Origin: Metapseudomonas resinovorans DSM 21078
Lineage (GTDB): Bacteria > Pseudomonadota > Gammaproteobacteria > Pseudomonadales > Pseudomonadaceae
Length of the DNA stretch: 64,000 bases
NCBI RefSeq assembly: GCF_000423545.1
Contig: NZ_AUIE01000026.1
Coordinates: 52,140 to 116,139, forward strand
Direction: 5' to 3'
Positions 1 through 8,217 of this stretch are shown piece after piece. The notes beneath the pieces were generated by a model, which ran no database searches, was not told the origin of the DNA, and saw only the letters and a program-made list of their open reading frames with translations. Numbering within the stretch: the first letter of the stretch is position 1; each line of letters starts with the position of its first letter. Made by a program: the position numbers and the translations under genes.

Positions 1-1160
1 GCGCGCTGGCCGCCTTCACCTTCTGGGGCTGGCAGGCGCTGGTGGTGATCCTGCTGGTCACCCTGCCCCAGGGTCTGACCACCACCAAGGAATACGCCGA
101 GGTGGAATTCACCGGTGCGGTATGGATGGGCATCGTCTGGATCGCCTACGCGGTGGTGTTCTTCGGCACGGTGATGAAGCGCAAGACCAGGCACATCTAC
201 GTGGGCAACTGGTTCTTCGGTGCGTTCATCGTGGTCACCGCGATGCTGCATGTCGTCAACCACATGGCCATCCCGGTGAGCTGGTTCAAGTCCTACTCGG
301 TCTACTCCGGGGCCACCGATGCCATGGTGCAGTGGTGGTACGGGCACAACGCGGTAGGCTTCTTCCTGACCACCGGCTTCCTCGGGATGATGTACTACTT
401 CATCCCCAAGCAGGCCGGGCGCCCGGTGTATTCCTATCGGCTGTCCATCGTGCACTTCTGGGCGCTGATCACCCTGTACATCTGGGCCGGTCCGCACCAC
501 CTGCACTACACCGCCCTGCCCGACTGGGCGCAGTCCCTCGGCATGGTGATGTCGATCATCCTCCTGGCGCCCAGTTGGGGCGGCATGATCAACGGCATGA
601 TGACCCTCTCAGGGGCCTGGCATAAGTTGCGCGAGGACCCGATCCTGCGCTTCCTCGTGGTGTCCCTGGCCTTCTACGGCATGAGCACCTTCGAAGGCCC
701 GATGATGGCGATCAAGACCGTCAACGCCCTCTCCCACTACACCGACTGGACCATCGGCCACGTGCACGCCGGGGCGCTGGGCTGGGTGGCGATGATCACC
801 ATCGGCTCCCTGTACCACCTGATTCCGCGCCTTTACGGCCGCGCCCAGATGCACAGCATCGGCCTGATCAACGCCCACTTCTGGTTGGCCACCATCGGCA
901 CCGTGCTCTACATCGCCTCGATGTGGGTCAACGGCATCACCCAAGGGCTGATGTGGCGTGCAGTCAACGAAGACGGCACCCTGACCTACTCCTTCGTGGA
1001 GGCCCTGGAAGCCAGTTATCCCGGCTTCGTGGTGCGTATGGTGGGCGGCATCTTCTTCGTGACCGGCATGTTGCTGATGGCCTGGAACACCTGGCGCACG
1101 GTGCGCGTGGGCGATGCCCGTACGTCAGAGACAGTTCCGCAGGCGGTGGCCCATGGATAG
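1..1160 (+). CDS. ccoN: cbb3-type cytochrome c oxidase subunit I (CcoN), 5' end missing
   Basis: Catalytic haem-copper subunit of a cbb3 oxidase in the inner membrane, reducing O2 to water. The frame is open from base 3, so the start lies left of the window; about 386 of an expected ~475 residues are present. Visible motifs are [10 protein letters not shown] (a CuB histidine), a Tyr six residues before the His pair in GPHHLHY (cross-linked Tyr and the other CuB ligands), and [11 protein letters not shown] (haem b3 and b ligands). The N-terminal haem b histidine is outside the window. No ccoO or ccoP follows; instead a tiny gene overlaps its stop. This resembles the orphan ccoN paralogues (ccoN3/ccoN4) of P. 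aeruginosa, which assemble with CcoO/P made elsewhere. That isoform assignment is inference, as the left side is unseen. Confidence 0.93.
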   Translation, partial: ALAAFTFWGWQALVVILLVTLPQGLTTTKEYAEVEFTGAVWMGIVWIAYAVVFFGTVMKRKTRHIYVGNWFFGAFIVVTAMLHVVNHMAIPVSWFKSYSVYSGATDAMVQWWYGHNAVGFFLTTGFLGMMYYFIPKQAGRPVYSYRLSIVHFWALITLYIWAGPHHLHYTALPDWAQSLGMVMSIILLAPSWGGMINGMMTLSGAWHKLREDPILRFLVVSLAFYGMSTFEGPMMAIKTVNALSHYTDWTIGHVHAGALGWVAMITIGSLYHLIPRLYGRAQMHSIGLINAHFWLATIGTVLYIASMWVNGITQGLMWRAVNEDGTLTYSFVEALEASYPGFVVRMVGGIFFVTGMLLMAWNTWRTVRVGDARTSETVPQAVAHG

Positions 1161-1398
1161 TGAAAGCGCCTTCGCCCTGCTCAGTCTGGCCGCCGTGACC
1201 TTCTTCTACCTCGCCACCCAGGCCTGCCTGGGTGGCAGGAGCCAGCGCCAACTGGACGAAGCCACCATGCTGCCCTTCGCCGATGACGAACCCGTAGCCC
1301 AGCGCATGGAACGCGCGACCGGGCGCAGCAGCACGGGGTGCAGCTGTCCGGGGCGGTGTAATGGGGGGTGTGCGAGCCGGATAGAGATGGATGCCTGA
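1153..1398 (+). CDS. small membrane protein with Cys-rich tail, downstream of ccoN
   Basis: An 81-residue product. Its ATG overlaps the last codons of ccoN, so the two are translationally coupled. Residues about 5-25 form one hydrophobic segment ([19 protein letters not shown]). The C-terminal part is cysteine-rich ([13 protein letters not shown]), which could bind a metal. The position is like that of the hypothetical gene next to ccoN4 in P. aeruginosa, so it may be an accessory of the orphan oxidase subunit. It is not CcoQ by any motif I recognise. Function unknown. Confidence 0.6.
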   Translation: MDSESAFALLSLAAVTFFYLATQACLGGRSQRQLDEATMLPFADDEPVAQRMERATGRSSTGCSCPGRCNGGCASRIEMDA

Positions 1399-1455
1399 GC
1401 CGGCAGGATGGGGCGGGCGGTGTTCCGCGAGCCAGCAACCCCATCGATCCGACAG

Positions 1456-1487
1456 CATGGGTTTCGCTCCGCTCTACCCATCCTACG
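1456..1487. repeat. dispersed intergenic repeat, CCCATCCTACG family (copy 1)
   Basis: CATGGGTTTCG ... CTACCCATCCTACG lies between two convergent genes. The same words recur at 17648-17719 (as a full inverted repeat) and at 25410-25438. Confidence 0.6.
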
Positions 1488-1515
1488 GTCGCTGAACGGC
1501 AACAGCGACCGCCTT

Positions 1516-2292
1516 TTACCAGTAGTTCTCCACCGCCACCTGCCCCGGTCGGCGGGTCAGGCTGAGGTTCATGTCGCGCGCCTTCAGCACGGCGCGGGTG
1601 TCCTCGATCATCTGCGGGTTGCCGCAGAGCATCACGCGCGAGTGCTCCGGGGTCAGGTCCAGGCCGGCGGCGCGCTCCAGCTCGCCGTTCTCGATCAGTG
1701 TGGTGATGCGCCCATGCAAGGCACCGGCGACTTCCTCGCGGGTCACCACGGGGATATACAGCAGCTTGTCGGCCACGCCTTCCAGGTAGTCACGACTCTT
1801 CAGGTCGTCGATCAGCGGCTGGTAGGCCAGCTCGGCCGCCTGGCGCACGCTGTAGACCAGGATGATGCGCTCAAAGCGCTGCCAGACTTCCAGGTCCTGG
1901 AGGATCGACAGGAAGGGCGCAAGGCCAGTTCCGGTGGCCAGCAGCCAGAGGTCGCGACCATCGACGAAGCGATCGAGGGTAAGGAAGCCGAAGGCTGTCT
2001 TGTCCACCATCAGGGTGTCGCCTTCCTTAAGCCGCGACAGTTCGCTGGTGAACTCGCCTTCCGGTACGACGATCGAGAAGAACTCCAGATGCTCGTCGTG
2101 AGGCGCCGAAACCATGGAATAAGCGCGCCAGACGGTGCTGCCATCGGCCTTGGTCACCCCCAGGCGAGCGAACTGACCGGCGCGAAAGCGGAAACCCGCG
2201 TCGCGGGTGGTGCGCAGGGTGAACAGGTTAGGCGTCAGGGTCTGCACATCCAGCAGGGTCTGACGGGTGAACTTCTCTTCGCTGGCGGTCAT
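1516..2292 (-). CDS. fpr: ferredoxin--NADP(+) reductase (Fpr family)
   Basis: A 258-residue cytoplasmic flavoenzyme moving electrons between NADPH and ferredoxin or flavodoxin, probably in redox-stress and Fe-S maintenance. FAD-binding motif RAYSMVSAP near residue 55, the LLATGTGLAPF NADP pyrophosphate loop near 110, and MLCGNPQMI near 220 are all present. The aromatic C-terminus (ENYW) resembles FprB-like enzymes more than FprA, which ends in VEK. Start chosen at the ATG giving MTASEEKF, preceded by GGGAGCGGAG; the longer frame has no support. It is divergent from rlmG, with an 83-bp shared promoter gap holding a 9-bp inverted repeat (2323-2331/2348-2356). Confidence 0.93.
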   Translation of the reverse strand: MTASEEKFTRQTLLDVQTLTPNLFTLRTTRDAGFRFRAGQFARLGVTKADGSTVWRAYSMVSAPHDEHLEFFSIVVPEGEFTSELSRLKEGDTLMVDKTAFGFLTLDRFVDGRDLWLLATGTGLAPFLSILQDLEVWQRFERIILVYSVRQAAELAYQPLIDDLKSRDYLEGVADKLLYIPVVTREEVAGALHGRITTLIENGELERAAGLDLTPEHSRVMLCGNPQMIEDTRAVLKARDMNLSLTRRPGQVAVENYW

Positions 2293-2375
2293 ACTCCGCT
2301 CCCACTCTTTTCCGATTCGTTCGAAGGCCGCCCCAGTGTCTCGCAAAGCGGCCTTCAGAAACACCGCCGGTTCTT

Positions 2376-3500
2376 ATGCCTATATTTGCTACGCCTTTTG
2401 CCCAGCTCGACCTCGTTCGTCAGCCCGAACAGCAGGACGATCCGCTGCAGGCCTTCGACGCCGCCGATGAGTACCTGCTCAGTCACCTGCATGGGCAGGG
2501 GCTGACAGCCGAGGCGCGCATCCTGGTGCTGAACGACAGCTTCGGCGCCCTGGCCGCCAGCCTTGCCCCTCACGCGCGGGTCACCAGCAGCGGCGACTCG
2601 CATCTGGGCCATATCGCCCTGCAACGCAACCTGGCGCGCAATGGCCTCGATACCACCGCCGTGCACTTCGTACCCGCCTGTGAAGTGGCCGAAGGGCCAT
2701 TCGACCGCGTGCTGATCCGCGTGCCCAAGACCCTGGCACTGCTGGAAGAACAACTGATCCGTCTGCACGGCCAGCTGGCCCCCGGCGCTAGCGTGATCGC
2801 CGCCGGCATGGTCAAGCACCTGCCTCACGCTGCGGGGGACCTGCTGGCGAAATACATCGGCCCGATGCAACCGTCACTGGCCGTGAAGAAGGCGCGCCTG
2901 CTGATCGCCACGCCCGAACAGAAGCCGGCCGTCACTTCGCCCTACCCCACCCGCTACCAACTGGACCAGCCACGCCTGACCCTGGTCAACCATGCCAACG
3001 TGTTCTGCCGCGAAGGCCTGGATATCGGTACCCGCGCCTTCCTCCCGCACCTGCCGCGCAGCCTGGCGGACGTCCGTGCGGCGGACCTGGGCTGCGGCAA
3101 TGGCGTGCTCGGCATCGCCTACGCCCTGGCCAACCCGCAGGCGCAGATGACCCTGGTGGATGAGTCCTACATGGCGGTGCAATCGGCTCGGGAAAACTGG
3201 CAAGCGGCACTCGGCGAACGCCCTGTGGATATCCGCGCGGGCGACGGCCTGGCCGAACAGCCTGCGGACTCGCTGGACCTGGTGCTGTGCAACCCACCCT
3301 TCCACCAGCAGCAGGTGGTGGGCGACTTCCTCGCCTGGCGCATGTTCGTGCAGGCGCGCAATGCACTGGTGGCGGGGGGCGAGCTGTGGATCGTGGGCAA
3401 CCGCCACCTGGGCTACCACGCCAAGCTCAAGCGCCTGTTCCGGGGTGTGGAGCAGGTGGCGGCTACGCCTAAGTTCGTGGTGTTAAAGGCAAGCAAATGA
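2376..3500 (+). CDS. rlmG: 23S rRNA (guanine-N2)-methyltransferase RlmG
   Basis: A 374-residue SAM-dependent methyltransferase, close to the ~378 residues of E. coli RlmG, which methylates G1835 of 23S rRNA. The C-terminal catalytic half has the SAM loop DLGCGNGVLG near residue 232 and the N2-guanine methyltransferase signature NPPFH near 306. The N-terminal half is a degenerate methyltransferase-like domain, as in RsmC/RlmG. RlmG and RsmC share this layout; the full-length match and Pseudomonas context favour RlmG. Confidence 0.9.
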   Translation: MPIFATPFAQLDLVRQPEQQDDPLQAFDAADEYLLSHLHGQGLTAEARILVLNDSFGALAASLAPHARVTSSGDSHLGHIALQRNLARNGLDTTAVHFVPACEVAEGPFDRVLIRVPKTLALLEEQLIRLHGQLAPGASVIAAGMVKHLPHAAGDLLAKYIGPMQPSLAVKKARLLIATPEQKPAVTSPYPTRYQLDQPRLTLVNHANVFCREGLDIGTRAFLPHLPRSLADVRAADLGCGNGVLGIAYALANPQAQMTLVDESYMAVQSARENWQAALGERPVDIRAGDGLAEQPADSLDLVLCNPPFHQQQVVGDFLAWRMFVQARNALVAGGELWIVGNRHLGYHAKLKRLFRGVEQVAATPKFVVLKASK

Positions 3501-3521
3501 CGACAACGGGCTACTGAGTCG

Positions 3522-3566
3522 TGTAGGGGCGAGTTCATTCGCCAAGGGCAGCGCAACTGCCCCTAA
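3522..3566. repeat. GTAGGGGCGA-type dispersed repeat (copy 1, short)
   Basis: TGTAGGGGCGAGTTCATTCG followed by CCAAGGGCAGC, ending CTGCCCCTAAC. It is a shortened member of the family with full copies at 7104-7200 and 14334-14429. Confidence 0.7.
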
Positions 3567-3592
3567 CGCGAGCCAGCTACAACCACCCTCAG

Positions 3593-3615
3593 CCCCTCTC
3601 CCGGAGGGAGAGGGG
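3593..3615. repeat. CCCCTCTCCC/GGGAGAGGGG perfect hairpin (copy 1)
   Basis: A 10-bp perfect stem with a 3-nt loop (GGA) lies between the convergent rlmG and cio genes. An identical stem with loop TGG occurs at 20585-20607. It is followed by GAAAA rather than a T run, so it is a repeat-type hairpin and may only weakly terminate transcription. Confidence 0.65.
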
Positions 3616-3624
3616 AGAAAAGGT

Positions 3625-3765
3625 CTAGTGCGTACTCAACCCCGCCGCCGTCATGAACATCCGCAGCAGGTAGGCCACCGCGCCCAAGGCCAGCACGCTG
3701 AGGGCCCAGATGCCCACCAGCCAGCCCAGGCGCTGCCACAGCGGTTTCTTCTCTGACTTATCCAC
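3625..3765 (-). CDS. CioZ/DUF2474-type small subunit of cyanide-insensitive oxidase
   Basis: A 46-residue single-helix membrane protein. It starts at GTG (MDKSEKKPLWQRLGW) after AGGAGCGGCCT and has a transmembrane stretch WLVGIWALSVLALGAVAYLL at residues 15-34. It lies 9 bp after cioB on the same strand. DUF2474/CydX-like peptides occur as the third gene of cioAB-type bd oxidase operons and stabilise the haem centres; assignment rests on position, size and topology. Confidence 0.8.
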   Translation of the reverse strand: MDKSEKKPLWQRLGWLVGIWALSVLALGAVAYLLRMFMTAAGLSTH

Positions 3766-3774
3766 AGGCCGCTC

Positions 3775-4782
3775 CTAGTGATAACCGTCTTCCTGGGTCA
3801 CCTTGCCGCGGAACACGTAGTAGCTCCAGGCGGTGTACATCAGGATGAAGGGAATGATGAACAGCGCGCCCACCAGGATGAAGCCTTGGCTCTGTGGCGG
3901 CGAGGCGGCCTCCCAGATGGAGATGGACGGCGGGATCACGTTCGGCCAGAGGCTGATACCCAGGCCGCTATAGCCGAGGAAAATCAGCACCAGGGTCAGC
4001 ACGAAGGGCGCGTGGTGGGCGTTGTTCGCCACGGCGCGCAGCAACGCCCAGGTGCACACCAGCACCAGGATTGGCACCGGCATGAACCAGAACAGGTTGG
4101 GCAGGCTGAACCAGCGCGCGGCAATGTCCTCATGGGCCAGCGGCGTCCAGATGCTGACGATGCCGGTGATGGCCAGCAGCACCAGCACCAGCGGGCGCGC
4201 CAGGTCGTGCATCTGCTGCTGCAGGCGACCTTCGGTCTTCATGATCAGCCAGGTGCAGCCCAGCAACGCGTAGGCCGCGATCAGGCCGAGGCCACAGAAC
4301 ATCGGGAAGGGTGCCAGCCAGTCCAGCGAGCCGCCGGCAAAGGTGCGGTTCACCACCGGGATGCCTTCGATATAGGCGCCGAGCGCCACACCCTGGAAGA
4401 AGGTGGCGGCGATGGAGCCACCGATGAAGGCCTTGTCCCACAGGTGACGCTTGGCCGGCTTGGCCTTGAAGCGGAACTCGAAGGCCACGCCACGGAAGAT
4501 CAGCCCCAGCAGCATCAGGATCAGCGGCAGGTAGAGCGCGGACAGCACCACCGAGTAGGCCAGCGGGAAAGCGCCGAACAGGCCGGCGCCTCCCAGAATC
4601 AGCCAGGTCTCGTTGCCGTCCCAGACCGGCGCGACAGTGTTCATCATCACGTCGCGCTCGCCGTCATCCTTGACGAAGGGGAAGAGGATGCCGATTCCGA
4701 GATCGAAACCGTCCATCACCACGTACATCATCACGCCGAAGATGATGATGATCGCCCAGATCAGTGAAAGATCGACGCCCAT
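3775..4782 (-). CDS. cioB: cyanide-insensitive bd-type quinol oxidase subunit II (CioB)
   Basis: A 335-residue polytopic inner-membrane protein of the CydB family, partner of CydA/CioA. It carries the early CydB motif VMDGFDLGIGILFPF near residue 25 and WDGNETWLI near 53. It starts 3 bp after the cioA stop, with AAGGAG in the end of cioA acting as its ribosome site. The complex oxidises quinol and reduces O2, and keeps respiration going under cyanide. Confidence 0.95.
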   Translation of the reverse strand: MGVDLSLIWAIIIIFGVMMYVVMDGFDLGIGILFPFVKDDGERDVMMNTVAPVWDGNETWLILGGAGLFGAFPLAYSVVLSALYLPLILMLLGLIFRGVAFEFRFKAKPAKRHLWDKAFIGGSIAATFFQGVALGAYIEGIPVVNRTFAGGSLDWLAPFPMFCGLGLIAAYALLGCTWLIMKTEGRLQQQMHDLARPLVLVLLAITGIVSIWTPLAHEDIAARWFSLPNLFWFMPVPILVLVCTWALLRAVANNAHHAPFVLTLVLIFLGYSGLGISLWPNVIPPSISIWEAASPPQSQGFILVGALFIIPFILMYTAWSYYVFRGKVTQEDGYH

Positions 4783-4785
4783 GGT

Positions 4786-6222
4786 TCAGCTCCTTACCTC
4801 GGTCGCGTTGTCGTCATCGTCCATGCCCTCTTCGGTCGCCGAGAGCGGGCGCGCAGGGGTGCGGTGCTGGCCGGGGCCGCCGATACCCTGTTCCTTGCCT
4901 TCGTGGGTGACCGGGCCCTTGCGCACCAGGCGCATCATGTAGCCCAGGCCCGCGCCGAAGAGCACGAAGTACACCACCACGAAGCTCACCAGGGTCAGGC
5001 TCATCTGCGTCACGCTGTGGTTGGACACCGCGTCGGCCGTGCGCATCAACCCATAGACCACCCAGGGCTGGCGGCCCATCTCGGTGGTGAACCAGCCGGC
5101 GAGGATTGCGATCAACCCGGACGGGCCCATCCACAGGCACAGGTAGAGGAACGGCCGGGACTGGAACAGCCCGCCGCGCCAGCGCAGCCACAGGCTCCAC
5201 ATGCCGGTGAGGATCATCAGCATGCCCAGGCCAGCCATGATGCGGAACGACCAGAACACCACGGTGGAGTTGGGGCGGTCTTCCTTCGGGAAGTCCTTCA
5301 GCGCCGGTACCTGCTTGTCCAGGCTGTGGGTCAGGATCAGGCTGCCGAGGTAGGGCACCTCCACCTTGAAGCGGGTTTCCTCGCGCTCCATGTCCGGCCA
5401 GCCGAAGAGGATCAGCGGGGTGGCTTCACCACTGCTGTTGTCCCAGTGGCCTTCCATCGCGGCGATCTTCGCCGGCTGGTGCTTGAGGGTATTGAGGCCG
5501 TGCAGGTCGCCGATGAACGCCTGTACCGGGGCCACGATCAGCGCCATCCACATGGCCATGGAGAGCATCTTGCGGATCGCCGGGTTGTCGCGGCCGCGCA
5601 GCAGGTGCCAGGCCGCCGAGGCGCCGACGAAGAAGGCGGTGGCGAGGAAGGCGGCGGTGGCCATGTGCAGCAGGCGGTAGGGGAAGGACGGGTTGAAGAT
5701 CACCGCCAGCCAGTCCACCGGTACCACGCGGCCGTCGATGATCTCGAAGCCCTGCGGGGTCTGCATCCAGCTGTTGGAGGCGAGGATCCAGAAAGTGGAA
5801 ATGATGGTGCCGATGGCCACCATCACCGTGGAGAAGAAGTGCAGGCCAGGGCCCACGCGGTTCCAGCCGAACAGCATGACGCCGAGGAAGCCGGCTTCGA
5901 GGAAGAACGCGGTGAGCACCTCGTAGGTCAGCAACGGCCCGGTGACCGCGCCGGCGAAGTCGGAAAAGGCGCTCCAGTTGGTGCCGAACTGGTAGGCCAT
6001 GACCAGGCCGGAAACCACGCCCATGCCGAAGTTCACGGCGAATATCTTCGACCAGAAGTGATAGAGGTCGCGGTAGACCTCCTCGCGTGTTTTCAGCCAC
6101 AACCCTTCCAGGACGGCGAGGTAGCTCGCCAGGCCGATGGTGATGGCCGGGAAGATGATGTGGAAGGACACGGTGAAGGCGAACTGCATTCGGGCGAGAT
6201 CGAGAGCCTCCAATCCGAACAT
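4786..6222 (-). CDS. cioA: cyanide-insensitive bd-type quinol oxidase subunit I (CioA)
   Basis: A 478-residue CydA-family catalytic subunit. The haem b595 histidine region (FTVSFHIIFPA) is at the N-terminus and the signature GRQPWVVYG is near residue 385. The quinol loop between about residues 250 and 310 is short, as in the Cio subfamily rather than E. coli CydA. The start giving MFGLEALDLARMQFAF is used because AGAGGA precedes it; 17 extra upstream codons have no support. First gene of cioAB plus the 46-aa gene. An ANR-like box lies 149 bp upstream. Confidence 0.96.
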   Translation of the reverse strand: MFGLEALDLARMQFAFTVSFHIIFPAITIGLASYLAVLEGLWLKTREEVYRDLYHFWSKIFAVNFGMGVVSGLVMAYQFGTNWSAFSDFAGAVTGPLLTYEVLTAFFLEAGFLGVMLFGWNRVGPGLHFFSTVMVAIGTIISTFWILASNSWMQTPQGFEIIDGRVVPVDWLAVIFNPSFPYRLLHMATAAFLATAFFVGASAAWHLLRGRDNPAIRKMLSMAMWMALIVAPVQAFIGDLHGLNTLKHQPAKIAAMEGHWDNSSGEATPLILFGWPDMEREETRFKVEVPYLGSLILTHSLDKQVPALKDFPKEDRPNSTVVFWSFRIMAGLGMLMILTGMWSLWLRWRGGLFQSRPFLYLCLWMGPSGLIAILAGWFTTEMGRQPWVVYGLMRTADAVSNHSVTQMSLTLVSFVVVYFVLFGAGLGYMMRLVRKGPVTHEGKEQGIGGPGQHRTPARPLSATEEGMDDDDNATEVRS

Positions 6223-6370
6223 GGCGAATCCTCTAATCAGGTTGATACGGGTGCAGGCCCCGCGCGACTCCACCGGATAGAGGAGCCAGGCCGGACCGAA
6301 TTGTTCTTGTGAGGTCTGCTGCGACTGGATGCGGGCCAGATTGGCCCTTCACAAACCCGCGCCAGGGGTT

Positions 6371-6384
6371 TTGACGCGGATCAA
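6371..6384. promoter_or_regulatory. ANR/FNR-type box upstream of cioAB
   Basis: TTGACGCGGATCAA matches the ANR/FNR consensus TTGAT-N4-ATCAA at 9 of 10 fixed bases. In P. aeruginosa ANR represses cioAB at low oxygen, which fits this position. It sits between cioA and the convergent end of the MocA-like gene, so cioA is the natural target. Confidence 0.6.
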
Positions 6385-6495
6385 GCAATGCATAGAGAGT
6401 AGCCGTTCAAGGCTTTCAGGCAGCTGTGGTTCGTTGCCGCGCGACAGGTTGCCGCGCGGCCGACCGCCGCATGGAATATGCAGGGGTATGGAGTT

Positions 6496-7077
6496 TCAGG
6501 ACGCGGAACAGGGATAGAGCGCCTCAGGGCTGTCCACATCCCGCAGCACACCCGGATCGTCCACCCCCACCGCCACCCAGGCGGCGGCATGGGCGCGCAG
6601 CACCCGCCGCGCGCCTTCGTCGCCGGTGAGCGCCTGGAGTTCCGGCCAGAAGTCCCGTCCGAAGAGCACGGGATGACCACGCTCATCGTGATGCACAGGG
6701 AACACGATACGGTCCGACGCGGCCTTGGCCAGCAGCGTGCGCAGGCTGGATTCAGCGATCCAGGGCATGTCCCCGAGCAGTACGGCGATGGCTTCTCCCC
6801 CGCCACCAGCAAGCGCCCGCGCACCGGCCGCGAGGCTATGGCCCATGCCCTGCCCGGCGTCTTCGCACAGGATGATGCTGCAGCTTTCCGGCAGCCCCAA
6901 CTCCGCCGAATCGTCTTCCGGGCGCAGCACTACATGCACCTCGTCGAACACCGTCCGGGCACGCTCCAGGCTGGCTGCCAGCAGCGTGCGGCCGTCAGCC
7001 AGGGCGGCGCGGCGCTTGTCGCTGCCAAAGCGGGTGCCGAAACCGGCGGCGAGGATCAGGGCGGGGACATTGGGCAT
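6496..7077 (-). CDS. MocA-like molybdenum cofactor cytidylyltransferase
   Basis: A 193-residue nucleotidyltransferase-fold protein. It has the N-terminal NTP loop LILAAGFGTRFGSDK, the Mg-binding VLLGDMPWI near residue 97, and HPVLFGRDFW near 138. MocA proteins attach CMP to molybdopterin for xanthine-oxidase-family enzymes. It is downstream of xdhC and the molybdenum hydroxylase genes on the same strand, separated from xdhC by a dispersed repeat, which supports a cofactor-maturation role. MobA (GMP transfer) is the alternative, but the context argues for MocA. Confidence 0.85.
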   Translation of the reverse strand: MPNVPALILAAGFGTRFGSDKRRAALADGRTLLAASLERARTVFDEVHVVLRPEDDSAELGLPESCSIILCEDAGQGMGHSLAAGARALAGGGGEAIAVLLGDMPWIAESSLRTLLAKAASDRIVFPVHHDERGHPVLFGRDFWPELQALTGDEGARRVLRAHAAAWVAVGVDDPGVLRDVDSPEALYPCSAS

Positions 7078-7103
7078 GCATCAACTCCCGGGGCGATGAA
7101 ACT

Positions 7104-7200
7104 GTAGGGGCGATTTCAATCGCCAAGCAGGCCGAAGGTCTGCCCTGCAAGGCCGAAGGGGGGCAGCATAGCTGCCCTTGGCGAATGAATTCGCCCCTAC
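7104..7200. repeat. GTAGGGGCGA-type dispersed repeat (copy 2, full)
   Basis: A 97-bp unit with ends GTAGGGGCGATTTCAATCGC and TTGGCGAATGAATTCGCCCC-TAC as imperfect inverted repeats. The middle reads AAGCAGGCCGAAGGTCTGCC. It separates xdhC from the MocA gene and could fold into a long hairpin in that transcript. Confidence 0.75.
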
Positions 7201-7228
7201 AAGGATTCGTGCGATTGAATTCGCCTGA

Positions 7229-8200
7229 TCACACCCGCTCGCGCGCAATCCCATTGCGCACCCGCAGGATGTCCGCGAGCACCGCCAGGGCGATTTCGGA
7301 CGGGGTCTTGCTGCCAAGGTTCAGGCCAATGGGGGCGATGATGCGCGCAAGCTCCGCCTCATTCAGGCCACCGACCCGGCGCAGGCGCTCCATGCGCTTG
7401 GCGCTGGTGGCCATGGAGCCCATCACGCCGATGTAAAAGGCCTCGGTGCGAACCGCCTCGATCATCGCCAGGTCGTCGATCTTCGGATCATGGGTCAGGG
7501 CAACCACGGCGGTATCGGCGTGACAGCCGCCCTGGCGGATGAACTCCGAAGGCAGCTCGCGGCGGATTTCCACGCCCGGCAGCTCGACGCCGTGCAACAC
7601 CTCATCACGCGGGTCGCAGAGCACCACCTCGAAGCCCAGGCTCTGGCCAAACTCGGCGCATACCTGGGCCACCGTGGAGTAGCCCGCCAGCAAAAGGCGC
7701 TGGGCGGCGCCGACGCGCAGGTGCAGCAGGTCGCCCAGGCGCTCCACTCGCGGGCCGTGGTCGCGGTCAGGCAACAACCGACGCACGCCCTCGGGCAGGG
7801 CGACCTCGCGGATCAAGCGGCGCTGGCCGGCCAAGGCCGTTTCCAGCTCTCGCAGGTGCGCCTGGACATCGCAGTCGGCGGGCAGGTTTTCCACCAGCAC
7901 GTCGAGAATGCCGCCGCAGGGCAGACGGATCGACGACTGGGTATCGCTGCCGTCGCCATAGCGCACCAGTTGAACCGGCTCGGCAAAGGCACCGGCGACC
8001 AGGCGTTCGAGAAAGTCATCTTCCACGCAGCCGCCCGACAGCGAGCCGATCCAGTGCCCGTCGGCGGTGGCAGCCAGCAGGGAGCCCGGCGCACGGGGCG
8101 CCGAGCCATAGGTCGCGAGGACGGTGCAGAGCCACACGCGCTGGCCGGAAGCGGACCACTCCAGCGCCTTGCGCACCACCAGCAGATCGAGGTGTTGCAT
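7229..8200 (-). CDS. xdhC: XdhC/CoxI-family molybdenum hydroxylase maturation factor
   Basis: A 323-residue cytoplasmic protein that binds molybdenum cofactor and inserts its sulfurated form into xanthine-oxidase-family apoenzymes. The N-terminal XdhC domain shows TYGSAPRAPGSLL and GSLSGGCVEDDF (residues ~30-65), and the C-terminal Rossmann part has LLLAGYSTVAQVCAEF and VMGS near 265. It starts 17 bp after the cytochrome c gene, in the same transcriptional unit as the hydroxylase subunits, so its client is almost certainly that enzyme. Confidence 0.9.
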   Translation of the reverse strand: MQHLDLLVVRKALEWSASGQRVWLCTVLATYGSAPRAPGSLLAATADGHWIGSLSGGCVEDDFLERLVAGAFAEPVQLVRYGDGSDTQSSIRLPCGGILDVLVENLPADCDVQAHLRELETALAGQRRLIREVALPEGVRRLLPDRDHGPRVERLGDLLHLRVGAAQRLLLAGYSTVAQVCAEFGQSLGFEVVLCDPRDEVLHGVELPGVEIRRELPSEFIRQGGCHADTAVVALTHDPKIDDLAMIEAVRTEAFYIGVMGSMATSAKRMERLRRVGGLNEAELARIIAPIGLNLGSKTPSEIALAVLADILRVRNGIARERV

Positions 8201-8217
8201 CGTGGGAAATACCCTAA

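Noticed and set aside
4864..6312. Long plus-strand frame opposite cioA
   Set aside because: Antisense to a clear CydA homologue; composition rich in His, Gln and Ala as expected from the opposite strand.
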